From Nonomuraea typhae (GTDB taxonomy: Bacteria; Actinomycetota; Actinomycetes; Streptosporangiales; Streptosporangiaceae): 64,000 bases of DNA. The position numbers and the translations under genes were made by a program. The stretch's first letter is position 1. The number at the start of each line of letters is the position of its first letter. The stretch is from assembly GCF_009760925.1 (NCBI RefSeq), contig NZ_VRLV01000003.1:744001-808000 (forward strand). Reading direction: 5' to 3'. Positions 37,609-47,979 of the stretch are shown here, one piece after another. A model generated the notes under the pieces. It saw nothing but the letters and a program-made list of their open reading frames with translations. It did no database searches and had not been told where the DNA came from.

Positions 37609-38271
37609 ATGACGAAGCGCATCTTGATCGCCCTGACCAGTCATGCCGAATTGGGCCGCACCGGCCGCTCCACCGGTTTCTACGTCTCCGAGGCCGCCCA
37701 TCCGTGGGAGGTCTTCACCGCCGCCGGTTACGAGGTGCACCTGGTGAGCGTCGCCGGCGGCAAAGCGCCGCAGGACGGCCTGGACGTGGACGATCCGGCC
37801 CAGCGCCGCTTTCTTGCCGAGACCGACGTGCACAACACTCTGAGCCCGGCCCAGGTTGACCCGTCCCGATACGAGGCCATCTTGTTCGCCGGCGGCCACG
37901 GCACGATGTGGGATTTTCCCGAAAATCCCGCCCTGGCTGGATTGGCCCGGGCGATCTATGAGGACGGGGGCGTCGTGGCCGCCGTATGTCACGGACCCGC
38001 CGCGCTGGTCGGCCTCACGCTGTCGACCGGCGCGGCGCTGGTCGCCGGCAAGAAGGTGGCCGCGTTCACCGACGCCGAGGAGGCCGCGGTCAAGCTGACG
38101 GACGTGGTGCCGTTCTCGCTGGCCGCCCGCCTGGTGGAGGAGGGCGCCGAGCACGTGCCCGGCCCGGACTTCGCCGCCCAGGTGATCCGCGACGGCCGAC
38201 TGGTCACCGGCCAGAATCCCGCCTCGGCCCGCGGCGTGGCCGAACAGGTCCTCGCCGCCCTGGCCGCCTGA
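37609..38271 (+). CDS. DJ-1/PfpI family protein (Hsp31/glyoxalase III-like)
   Basis: A 220-residue class I glutamine-amidotransferase-fold protein. The nucleophile elbow is AVCHGPAALVG, with the cysteine near residue 128, preceded by FAGGHGTMWDFPENP as in the Hsp31 subgroup. Such proteins act as glyoxalases, deglycases or chaperones. ATG 37609 is chosen because the conserved KRILIALTSHAELG follows. It is divergent from a LysR regulator, so induction by a reactive carbonyl or related signal is a reasonable inference. A strong terminator follows. Confidence 0.86.
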   Translation: MTKRILIALTSHAELGRTGRSTGFYVSEAAHPWEVFTAAGYEVHLVSVAGGKAPQDGLDVDDPAQRRFLAETDVHNTLSPAQVDPSRYEAILFAGGHGTMWDFPENPALAGLARAIYEDGGVVAAVCHGPAALVGLTLSTGAALVAGKKVAAFTDAEEAAVKLTDVVPFSLAARLVEEGAEHVPGPDFAAQVIRDGRLVTGQNPASARGVAEQVLAALAA

Positions 38272-38294
38272 CAGACGTTCCCGTCACACCGACG

Positions 38295-38331
38295 CGGCCC
38301 GCCGTGCTTAAACCTCCAGTACGGCGGGCCG
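38295..38331. terminator. Bidirectional terminator between DJ-1 and the Rieske genes
   Basis: CGGCCCGCCGT and ACGGCGGGCCG form a perfect 11-bp stem around a 15-base loop, between two convergent genes 76 bases apart. Confidence 0.75.
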
Positions 38332-38346
38332 AGGTCGTCTCCGGGT

Positions 38347-38799
38347 TCAGGCGAGCTTGATCTGGTCACCGTCGACGGTGATCTGCTTCTCCGGCAGCGG
38401 CTGCTTGGCGGGCCCCTCGACAGGGGAGCCGTCGGCGATGCTGAACCTGCTGTTGTGACACGGGCAGTTGATCGTCCCGTCCGCCACCGATCCGACTGTG
38501 CAGCCCTGATGGGTGCACGTGGCGCTGAACGCCTTGAACTCCCCCGCCTTCGGCTGGGTCACCACGATCTTCTGCTCTTTGAAGATCTTCCCGCCGCCGA
38601 CCGGCACGTCGCCGGCCGCGCCCAGGCCGGCGGCCGGCGCGTCCTGGGCGGCCGGCGCACTCGACGCGGGCGTGCTGGAGCCGGTCGCGGCCGAGCTCAC
38701 CTGCTCCCCACCGGCGCCGCAGGCCGTCAGCGCGAGCGTCAGCCCGCCCGCGCCGACGCCGGCGATCAACGTTCTCCGGCTCTTAAGGTCATCTCGCAT
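38347..38799 (-). CDS. Exported Rieske [2Fe-2S] protein, copy 1
   Basis: A 150-residue protein with a Tat-like N-terminus (SRRTLIAG followed by a hydrophobic stretch and the lipobox-like LTAC), a Ser/Ala/Pro linker and a Rieske domain. Cluster ligands are in CTHQGCTV and CPCHNSRFS. It is probably a secreted lipoprotein carrying one-electron redox activity. Its domain is nearly identical in layout to the next gene, ending in the same sequence EKQITVDGDQIKLA. ATG 38799 is used; ATG 38817 would add six residues. No cytochrome partner is adjacent. Confidence 0.85.
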   Translation of the reverse strand: MRDDLKSRRTLIAGVGAGGLTLALTACGAGGEQVSSAATGSSTPASSAPAAQDAPAAGLGAAGDVPVGGGKIFKEQKIVVTQPKAGEFKAFSATCTHQGCTVGSVADGTINCPCHNSRFSIADGSPVEGPAKQPLPEKQITVDGDQIKLA

Positions 38800-38843
38800 G
38801 CGGACACCCAACCGCATCCGCCTGAGAAATTCATGAACGGCCG

Positions 38844-39314
38844 TCAGGCCAGCTTGATCTGGTCACCGTCCACGGTGATCTGCTTCTCCGGAAGCGGCTT
38901 CTGCGCGGGCCCGGCAACACGGGAGCCGTCGTCGATGCTGAACTTGCTGCCGTGACACGGGCAGTTGATCGTCCCATCGGCGACCTCCGCCACCGTGCAG
39001 CCCTGATGGGTGCACGTGGCGCTGAACGCCTTGAACTCCCCCGCCTTCGGCTGGGTCACCACGACCTTCTTCGCCTCGAAGACCTTGCCGCCGCCCTCGG
39101 GGATGTCATCGGTGGCCGCCAGGGCCTTGCCCCCCGAATCCGCCTTCTTGCTCGCCTTCGGCTCCGAGCCGCTGTAGCTGGGCTGCGCCTCCGAACTGGG
39201 CGCGGCCGCGTCATTCCCGGCAGGCTGCCCATAGCTCGCGCACGCGGTCAGCACCGCCGCCAGCCCCGCTCCTCCGGCGCCCAGCACCACGGCCCTGCGT
39301 GTCGTCTCCGCCAT
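38844..39314 (-). CDS. Exported Rieske [2Fe-2S] protein, copy 2
   Basis: A 156-residue paralogue of the downstream gene. The signal region has the twin arginine TTRRAVVLG and lipobox LTACAS, so Tat export followed by lipidation is likely. The linker is rich in Ser, Lys and Glu. Rieske ligands are CTHQGCTV and CPCHGSKFS. The 28 residues before the first cluster loop match copy 1 almost exactly, which shows recent duplication. The three Rieske genes lie on one strand 45 and 104 bases apart. Confidence 0.87.
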   Translation of the reverse strand: MAETTRRAVVLGAGGAGLAAVLTACASYGQPAGNDAAAPSSEAQPSYSGSEPKASKKADSGGKALAATDDIPEGGGKVFEAKKVVVTQPKAGEFKAFSATCTHQGCTVAEVADGTINCPCHGSKFSIDDGSRVAGPAQKPLPEKQITVDGDQIKLA

Positions 39315-39418
39315 ATCCGGTCCTCCCAGGTCGTTGTGTCACTTCAGGTACGGCCGGCGCACCGGCACCGGTTCAGCCTGTGGCGTGGAGATCCTGGGGA
39401 CCACGCACAATTACGCGT

Positions 39419-39850
39419 TCAGACGATGACGATTCCGTCACCCTCGAGCTTAACCTGCAGGGCTGCCAGCGGAGCGGTGGCCGGGCCCTTGAGGCACGTG
39501 CCGTCGCTGGCGTCGAACTCGCTGCCGTGGCACGGGCAGGTCATCACGCCCTCCTTCGGCGAGCCGACCGCGCACCCCTTGTGCGTGCACGCGGCGCTGA
39601 ACGCCTTGTAGACCCCGGCCGTCGGCTGCGTCACCACGATCTTCCACTTGGAGATCACCTTGCCGCCGCCCACCGGCACGTCGGCGGCCTTCACGATCTC
39701 CTTGCCCTTGATCCCCGGCGCCGGCCCCGACGACTCGGCGCCACCGCAACCGGCCAGCACCGCCGCCCCGCACACCGCCGCTCCCGCGACGCCCAGCACC
39801 TTCCTGCGGCCGATTTCCGGCATGGTGGCATCACGCCCAGCGCTTGTCAT
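39419..39850 (-). CDS. Exported Rieske [2Fe-2S] protein, copy 3
   Basis: A 143-residue third paralogue, more divergent. It has a twin-arginine-like GRRKVLGVAG, a hydrophobic segment and the lipobox LAGCGG. Cluster ligands are CTHKGCAV and CPCHGSEFD. The start is ATG 39850, with AAGGG about eight bases upstream; a longer frame exists but begins with unrelated sequence. As first gene of the trio it is probably the ancestral copy, with copies 1 and 2 arising from it or from each other. Confidence 0.85.
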   Translation of the reverse strand: MTSAGRDATMPEIGRRKVLGVAGAAVCGAAVLAGCGGAESSGPAPGIKGKEIVKAADVPVGGGKVISKWKIVVTQPTAGVYKAFSAACTHKGCAVGSPKEGVMTCPCHGSEFDASDGTCLKGPATAPLAALQVKLEGDGIVIV

Positions 39851-40250
39851 TTCCCGACCCTTCCGCGTCGCCGCTGACCCCCAGCAGGCCAGGTCATTAC
39901 CCGTGCCACTCAATCTATTGGCCACCGGCACCGGTCCGGTCGGCGGGTGGCAGGCGAACGGTCAGCGCCCGGGCCAACCCCGAACCCCACGGGCCCGCGC
40001 CGGTGTCTCAACCCGAGTTCCCCGGGGCGGCCGACCGCGCTGGACGGTCCGCAGCTTCGCCCGCACCAGGTCCATCACCAACCTCGTCTGGGCCGCGCCG
40101 GCGATCATCCCTGTCCCGGCCGGCCCACTGGGCGCGCCCCCGGAGGAGGTCGCCCCGCACGGTCGCGGGCCGGCCACCTGGATCGGCGGGGTGCCGCCAC
40201 TGCCGGCCGCGGAGTGGTGGCCGGAATACACCGCCTCCCGCCGCCGCACC

Positions 40251-40328
40251 CCGGAACCCGCCGCACTCTGGCCCACACGCCCCCGGAACCCGCCGCGCTC
40301 TGACCCACGCGCCCCCGGAACCCGCCGC
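40251..40328. repeat. 32-bp imperfect tandem repeat, about 2.5 copies
   Basis: Copies begin with CCGGAACCCGCCGC at 40251, 40283 and 40315. Copies one and two agree over most of the 32 bases; the third agrees for the first 14 and then decays. A weaker relative, CCGGAATACACCGC, is at 40221. Confidence 0.85.
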
Positions 40329-40371
40329 TTGCCTGCTCACGCCGTTCCCGGGGCCGGGCCGTACGAAAGGA

Positions 40372-40405
40372 CCCTCCGTGCGGCTCGTGCCGGCCGCGCG
40401 GAGGG
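40372..40405 (-). terminator. Probable uvrA terminator
   Basis: CCCTCCGTGCGG and CCGCGCGGAGGG form a 12-bp stem with one wobble pair and a ten-base loop, 25 bases after the uvrA stop. On the uvrA strand it is followed by CCTTTCG. Confidence 0.55.
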
Positions 40406-40429
40406 CTCTGCCAGAGGACCCGCGACGCG

Positions 40430-43270
<2,841 letters not shown>

Positions 43271-43475
43271 GGCGATCCCGTAAGTCGATAAACGGATAGG
43301 TCCACGGGGATAGTAGATGGGGGCTCCGACAATTTCGGCGGCCGTACCCCGGGCCGCCGGAAATCCGTCCCGTCCAGACTACGGCCTCCCGCCGCATGGG
43401 CAGGGACTCTTTCCCAGCTAACCGCCCGACCTGCGGCTTTATGCCCTCCGGCCGCCGCCTGCTGGAATGGGTGGC

Positions 43476-44240
43476 ATGACGGTCATCACCGCGCTCCACG
43501 CAGAGATCACGGCCGCCACCAACCGCCTCCTGGCCACGGCCGCCGGATTGTCGGCCGCCGGCCTGGCCGCCCCCTCACACCTGCCCGGCTGGACCCGCGG
43601 CCACGTCCTGGCCCACCTCGCCCGCAACGCCGACGGCCTGCTCAACCTCCTCGCCTGGGCCAGGACGGGGGTGGAGTCGCCGCAGTACCCCTCCCTCGCC
43701 GCCCGGGACGCCGGCATCGAGGAAGGCGCCCGCCGTACGCCCCATGAGCACCTCGCCGACCTCGAGGACGGCGCGGTACGGCTGGCCCGCGCCATCCGCG
43801 AGCAGCCGGAGCCGTCCTGGCAGGCGATGGTGCGCGCCCTGCGCCCGCCCGAGCACCCGGCGTGGTACGTGCTGGTCCGGCGCGTGCGCGAGCTGGAGGT
43901 GCACCACGCCGATCTGGGCGCCGGGTACGGCCCCGCCGACTGGCCTGCCGCGTTCGTCCGCCGCGAGCTGCACGACTGCCGGGCCGCCTGGCCGTACGAG
44001 GAGAGCACGGTCGGCGAGGTCACCCTGCTCGGCGAGCCCGAGACCACCTGGACCGGCCTCGGCGAAGGGCCCGGGGTGGCGGGACGGCCGGTGGACGTGC
44101 TGGCCTGGCTGACCGGTCGCTCCCGGGGCGAGGGGATTAAGGTGGTGCGGCACGGGCATGCCGTGCCCGCGCCGCCGCCCTGGCTGATCCGGCCGGCTCC
44201 GCCCGGCCTGCCCGCGGCGCCACCCGAGGACTATCCGTGA
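43476..44240 (+). CDS. Mycothiol-dependent maleylpyruvate isomerase family protein
   Basis: A 254-residue DinB-fold protein of the maleylpyruvate isomerase family. The metal-site pattern is visible as HLPGWTRGHVLAHLARNADG in the first helices and VRELEVHHADLG in the third. Mycothiol-dependent relatives isomerise maleylpyruvate in gentisate breakdown, but no gentisate genes are nearby, so this is probably one of the many uncharacterised mycothiol S-transferase-like proteins. ATG 43476 is preferred to ATG 43467. It is divergent from uvrA and 19 bases before an MBL hydrolase gene. Confidence 0.83.
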   Translation: MTVITALHAEITAATNRLLATAAGLSAAGLAAPSHLPGWTRGHVLAHLARNADGLLNLLAWARTGVESPQYPSLAARDAGIEEGARRTPHEHLADLEDGAVRLARAIREQPEPSWQAMVRALRPPEHPAWYVLVRRVRELEVHHADLGAGYGPADWPAAFVRRELHDCRAAWPYEESTVGEVTLLGEPETTWTGLGEGPGVAGRPVDVLAWLTGRSRGEGIKVVRHGHAVPAPPPWLIRPAPPGLPAAPPEDYP

Positions 44241-44259
44241 TCCGGCCCGAGGAGACCCC

Positions 44260-44916
44260 ATGACCTACACCGGCGACGTCACTGTCGGCGGTCCCGCCGA
44301 TGTCAGGGAACTGCCCGCGCTGAGCATCGCCAAGCTCGCCGTGGGTCCCTTCGACAACAACGCCTACCTGCTGCGCTGCGCGGCCACCGGGGAAGGGCTG
44401 CTCATCGACGCGGCCGCCGAGCCCGACCGCCTGCTGGCGTTGATCGGCAACGACCGGCTCGGCACCGTCGTCACCACCCACCAGCACGGCGACCACTGGC
44501 AGGCGCTGGCGCAGGTCGTCAAGGTCACCGGCGCGCAGACGGTCGCGCACCCGCTGGACGCCCCCGAACTGCCCGTCCAGCCCGACCGCCTGGTCCGGCA
44601 CGGCGACACGATCACCTTCGGCGAGGTCAGCCTGGAGGTCATCCACCTGCGCGGCCACACGCCCGGCTCGATCGCCCTGCTGTTCGACGGCGGCGGCGAC
44701 CGGCCGCACCTGTTCACCGGCGACTCGTTGTTCCCCGGCGGCGTCGGCAACACGTGGAAGGACCCCGAGCGCTTCACCCAGCTCTTCACCGACGTGTCCG
44801 AGCGGCTCTTCGACCGGCTGCCGGACGAGACCTGGTTCTACCCCGGGCACGGCAAGGACTCCACGCTCGGCGCGGAACGGCCGGCGCTGCCGGAGTGGAA
44901 GGCGCGCGGCTGGTAG
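44260..44916 (+). CDS. MBL-fold metallo-hydrolase (glyoxalase II-like)
   Basis: A 218-residue metallo-beta-lactamase-fold hydrolase. The metal motif is THQHGDHWQ (HxHxDH), with further ligands in HLRGHTPGS, FTGDSLFPGG and YPGHGKDST. That is the full set expected for two metals. It resembles hydroxyacylglutathione hydrolase; with the mycothiol-type neighbour upstream, a mycothiol thioester is a reasonable substrate guess. ATG 44260 has GAGGAGA just upstream. A terminator follows. Confidence 0.88.
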   Translation: MTYTGDVTVGGPADVRELPALSIAKLAVGPFDNNAYLLRCAATGEGLLIDAAAEPDRLLALIGNDRLGTVVTTHQHGDHWQALAQVVKVTGAQTVAHPLDAPELPVQPDRLVRHGDTITFGEVSLEVIHLRGHTPGSIALLFDGGGDRPHLFTGDSLFPGGVGNTWKDPERFTQLFTDVSERLFDRLPDETWFYPGHGKDSTLGAERPALPEWKARGW

Positions 44917-44926
44917 CAGGCTCTCG

Positions 44927-44954
44927 AGAGCCCCCGGGGTTCCCTGGGGGCTCT
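44927..44954. terminator. Bidirectional terminator between the MBL gene and a small minus-strand gene
   Basis: AGAGCCCCC (44927-44935) pairs with GGGGGCTCT (44946-44954) around a ten-base loop. The right arm ends next to the stop codon of the convergent gene. Confidence 0.65.
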
Positions 44955-45213
44955 AGCAGGGGCGGAAGACGGTCGCGATGCGCTGGGCCGCGCTCACCGG
45001 GTCGTCGGCCCGCCCCAGCGTCTCGCCCCAGGACCAGCGGTAGAACCAGCCGCCCTGCAGGGGCACGCAGTCGACGGTCTCCGACAGCAGCGCCGTCTCC
45101 GGATCGCTGACGCGCAACGCCGGCAGCTCGGGCCGGAGCCTCACGTCCAGGCCCCAGACCTCCAGCGCATCCGACAGCCGGCCCAGGTAGTACGTCCGCG
45201 TGTGCTCGCGCAT
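44953..45213 (-). CDS. Small hypothetical protein next to pssA
   Basis: An 86-residue soluble protein, acidic to neutral, with no signal peptide. Recognisable segments are YYLGRLSDALEVWGLDV near the start and GGWFYRWSWGE near the middle. It resembles a short uncharacterised actinobacterial protein, but I cannot name a family. It follows pssA by 39 bases on the same strand. The stop codon lies beside the terminator hairpin. Confidence 0.7.
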   Translation of the reverse strand: MREHTRTYYLGRLSDALEVWGLDVRLRPELPALRVSDPETALLSETVDCVPLQGGWFYRWSWGETLGRADDPVSAAQRIATVFRPC

Positions 45214-45252
45214 GCCTTCATGTAAGCCGAAAACCCGCGCGCTGGGGAGTCC

Positions 45253-46077
45253 TCAATTGTCGACGCGGTGCGCTTCCTTGCGCTGCTCGCGCTTGTAGAA
45301 GAGCATCCTTAGGGGGATGGCCGCCACGAGCGCGATCTGCATGCTGGCGCCGATCTTGATCGGCAGGTCGCCGCCCTGCGGGAAGGCCACCCAGAACGTC
45401 AGGAAGGCGACGTTCACCATGATCCAGCCGAGGACGACCGCGGCGAGCTGGCCCTTGGGCTTGGGGTACTCGACCCGGCTGACCATCAGCCAGGACACGC
45501 CGAGCACGGCCAGCAACGACCAGATGTTGGGCTCGAACAACATGACGATCGAGATGACCGTCATGCACCCCATGGGGATGGGCAGGCCCATGAAGTCGCC
45601 GCTCTTGGTCTTGACGCAGGCGAAGCGGGCCAGCCGTACGACACCGGCGATGAGCACGGAGGCGGCGGCGGCCAGCACCCACCACATCGGGACCGATCCA
45701 TTGAACCCGCCCCAGATGACCACCATGAAGGCGGGCGCGAAGCCGAAGCTGATCACGTCGGCGAGGTTGTCGAGCTCGGCGCCCATCGCCGAGGCGCGGA
45801 AGCGCCTGGCCACCATGCCGTCGAACAGGTCACAGGTGGCGCCGATGAGCAGCAGCACCACGGCGGTGGCGAAGAAGCCCGGCTGGATGACGAGCCTTCC
45901 GTCCGCCTGCAGGGAGGTGACCGCCGAGGTGGCGAGCACGCACACGGCCAGGAAGCCGCACAGGGCGTTGCCGAGCGAGAGGGAGTCGGCGGCGGACAGG
46001 CGGAAGGCCTTGCCGACGGGCCCGTTGGGCTCGTCCTCGTCGGCCTGCCACCTGCTGCCTGCGTCAGCCGTGGTCAA
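45253..46077 (-). CDS. pssA: CDP-diacylglycerol--serine O-phosphatidyltransferase
   Basis: A 274-residue membrane enzyme that makes phosphatidylserine. The CDP-alcohol phosphotransferase motif (DGxxAR...GxxxDxxxD) reads DGMVARRFRASAMGAELDNL near residue 85-105. About seven hydrophobic segments are present. The TTG start at 46077 overlaps the psd stop by 14 bases, and GGGGG lies upstream. With psd it forms the two-step route to phosphatidylethanolamine. Confidence 0.93.
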   Translation of the reverse strand: MTTADAGSRWQADEDEPNGPVGKAFRLSAADSLSLGNALCGFLAVCVLATSAVTSLQADGRLVIQPGFFATAVVLLLIGATCDLFDGMVARRFRASAMGAELDNLADVISFGFAPAFMVVIWGGFNGSVPMWWVLAAAASVLIAGVVRLARFACVKTKSGDFMGLPIPMGCMTVISIVMLFEPNIWSLLAVLGVSWLMVSRVEYPKPKGQLAAVVLGWIMVNVAFLTFWVAFPQGGDLPIKIGASMQIALVAAIPLRMLFYKREQRKEAHRVDN

Positions 46078-46705
46078 TTCGGGTCACCCCCGCAACCGTC
46101 TTCTCGCCCACGGCGACCGCGGGCGTGATGCCTTCGGGAAGGTAGAGGTCGACGCGCGAGCCGAACCGGATCAGGCCGACCCGCTCGGCCTGCGTGACCT
46201 TGGCCCCCGCGCTCAGGTACGGCACGATCCTGCGCGCCACCGCGCCCGCGATCTGCACCATCTCGATGTCGCCGAGCGTGGTCGCGAAATGCCACACCAC
46301 GCGTTCGTTCTGGTCGCTGTCCTTGTTGAAAGCCGGCAGGAACCCACCCGCCACATGCTGCACGGAGGTGACGGTTCCCGCAAGAGGTGCGCGGTTGACG
46401 TGCACGTTCAGCGGGCTCATGAAGATCGCCACTCGGGTGCGGCCGTCGGGCCAGGGGTCGATGCTCTGCACCACGCCGTCGGCGGGCGACAGGAGGCGGC
46501 CTTGACCGGGTGCCCGGTCAGGGTCGCGGAAGAACCAGAGCATCCCGCCGGTGAGCGCGGCCAGCGGCACGGCCGCCAGCGCCCATCGCTTGTCCTTGCG
46601 CGTGAGCAGCGAGGTCGCGGCGGCGGCCGCCACGGTCGGGAGGAGCCACGGGGACACCCCGCGTGCGAGGCGCACGCGGGCGGTCTTAGCAGAATCGTCT
46701 GACAC
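46064..46705 (-). CDS. psd: Phosphatidylserine decarboxylase (short type)
   Basis: A 213-residue pyruvoyl-dependent decarboxylase. Two membrane helices near residues 20-55 are followed by the catalytic domain with LSPADGVVQ and MSPLNVHVNR. The self-cleavage site that forms the pyruvoyl group is the Gly-Ser in IRFGSRVDLY near the C-terminus, typical of the short archaetidylserine-type enzymes in actinobacteria. GTG 46705 is used because AAAGG lies six bases upstream. It is followed by pssA with a 14-base overlap. Confidence 0.92.
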   Translation of the reverse strand: MSDDSAKTARVRLARGVSPWLLPTVAAAAATSLLTRKDKRWALAAVPLAALTGGMLWFFRDPDRAPGQGRLLSPADGVVQSIDPWPDGRTRVAIFMSPLNVHVNRAPLAGTVTSVQHVAGGFLPAFNKDSDQNERVVWHFATTLGDIEMVQIAGAVARRIVPYLSAGAKVTQAERVGLIRFGSRVDLYLPEGITPAVAVGEKTVAGVTRIDHG

Positions 46706-46809
46706 GGACAACCTTTGAGTGGTGACGGTACCGGCGCTTTGCCGTGATGTTACAGAACTCGCAACTATGACACGACGCAACCAAACCAGCAAAGCGCCTG
46801 GAACCGTTT

Positions 46810-47796
46810 TTAGCTAGCCCCGCTCTGGCTGGTTTCCACACCCTTGCGCGCGTCGCTGCGGGACTTGAGCAGGCTCGCCACGGTGGTGATGACCATGGTG
46901 GCCCCGATGACCGACAGGGACACTGAGATGGGCACCTCAGGAGCCCACGAGAACCCGCTGGCGTGCAGGGCCTCCAAGACCAGCTTAACCCCGATGAAGG
47001 CGAGGATGAACGCCAGTCCGTAGCTGATGTAGACCAGGCGCTGCAGCAGGCCGCCCAGGAGGAAGTACAGCTGCCGCAGGCCCATCAGAGCGAAGGCGTT
47101 GGCGGTGAAGACGATGAAGGCGTCGGTCGTGAGGCCGAAGATGGCGGGGATCGAGTCGAGGGCGAACAGCAGGTCGGTGCTGCCGATGGCGACCATCACG
47201 ATGAGCATGGGGGTGACCATGCGCTTGCCGTTCACGCGCACCAGGACCTTGGCGCCGACGTAGTCCGGGGTGGTCGGGAAGGCCCGGCGCACCCAGCGCA
47301 GCACCGCGTTCTCCTGGTAGTCGTCGTCCTCGCCCTTGACGTGCTGGCGGACGATGTTGATCGCGGTGTAGACGAGGAAGGCGCCGAAGACGTAGAAGAG
47401 CCAGCTGAAGTTGGCGAGGGCGGCCGAGCCGAGGGCGATGAAGATGCCCCGCATGACCAGCGCCATGAGGATGCCGACGAGCAGCACCTTGTGCTGGAAC
47501 TCCTTCGGCACCGCGAACCTGCTCATGATGATGAAGAAGATGAACAGGTTGTCGACGCTGAGGCTGTATTCGGTGATGTATCCGGCGAAGAACTCGCCGG
47601 CTTTCGCACCGCCCTCGGTCACCCACAGCAGCACGCCGAAGGCGACGGCGAGTGCGATGTAGAGGGTGACCCAGAACGTGGCCTGACGCATGGTGAACTC
47701 GCGGGCTTCACCCCGGTCGACGATCCATAGGTCGATGGCGACTACCAGGAGCAATCCGCCGATCACGGCGATCCAGGCCCACACGGGTACGGTCAC
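46810..47796 (-). CDS. TerC-family membrane protein, probable manganese exporter
   Basis: A 328-residue polytopic membrane protein (about eight to nine helices). Conserved acidic motifs in helices are visible: EYSLSVDNLFIFF near residue 76 and GSTDLLFALDSIPAIFG near residue 203. TerC proteins were first linked to tellurite resistance; several export manganese, including for metalation of exported enzymes. A yybP-ykoY manganese riboswitch directly upstream supports a manganese role. The start is GTG 47796 with GGAGG nine bases before it, and that SD can be hidden in a riboswitch hairpin. Confidence 0.92.
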   Translation of the reverse strand: MTVPVWAWIAVIGGLLLVVAIDLWIVDRGEAREFTMRQATFWVTLYIALAVAFGVLLWVTEGGAKAGEFFAGYITEYSLSVDNLFIFFIIMSRFAVPKEFQHKVLLVGILMALVMRGIFIALGSAALANFSWLFYVFGAFLVYTAINIVRQHVKGEDDDYQENAVLRWVRRAFPTTPDYVGAKVLVRVNGKRMVTPMLIVMVAIGSTDLLFALDSIPAIFGLTTDAFIVFTANAFALMGLRQLYFLLGGLLQRLVYISYGLAFILAFIGVKLVLEALHASGFSWAPEVPISVSLSVIGATMVITTVASLLKSRSDARKGVETSQSGAS

Positions 47797-47804
47797 GGTT
47801 GTCT

Positions 47805-47836
47805 ACCTCCGGCACGCATGACTGACAGCCGGAGGT
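47805..47836 (-). promoter_or_regulatory. SD-sequestering hairpin, expression platform of the manganese riboswitch
   Basis: In the mRNA, ACCTCCGGC (genome 47836-47828) can pair over nine bases with GCCGGAGGT (genome 47813-47805), which contains the ribosome-binding sequence of the TerC gene. The loop is 14 bases. The same CCTCC is needed for closing helix P1 of the aptamer, so the two folds exclude each other. Confidence 0.7.
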
Positions 47837-47942
47837 CTCTCCCGCCGGCCGTAAACAGCCGACCGGCAGCCCCGGGGGCCCCGTGGAGCGGGGCTACACC
47901 GTGATGACGAGGCTGCCGCGAAGGGATACTCCCCTCCCCTAA
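47828..47942 (-). promoter_or_regulatory. yybP-ykoY (manganese) riboswitch aptamer
   Basis: On the minus strand the conserved pieces occur in order: GGGGAGTA (rc of 47927-47934), CGTCATCACG, a GC-rich hairpin, and GGGAGAGACCTCC ending at about 47830. These match the yybP-ykoY class, whose ligand is Mn2+. The stem between (GCCCCG/CGGGGC, with a GGCTGCC arm) is long and GC-rich. It directly precedes a TerC-family gene, a classical partner of this riboswitch. Confidence 0.82.
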
Positions 47943-47979
47943 CCAAAGCAGTATAGGAGAACGCCTGGGCACGGCCTAA

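Larger units (their letters stand above)
39851..40429. other. 579-base intergenic stretch with degenerate repeats, no convincing gene
   Basis: This gap between the third Rieske gene and the end of uvrA is very GC- and proline-codon-rich in all frames. Open frames exist on both strands but are low in complexity and lack ribosome sites or recognisable families. It contains a 32-base tandem repeat at 40251-40328 and the probable uvrA terminator at 40372-40405. Confidence 0.6.

Noticed and set aside
39962..40276. Minus-strand frame of about 100 codons between the Rieske genes and uvrA
   Set aside because: Low-complexity Gly/Pro/Arg translation, no ribosome site, and overlaps the degenerate repeat; no family recognised.
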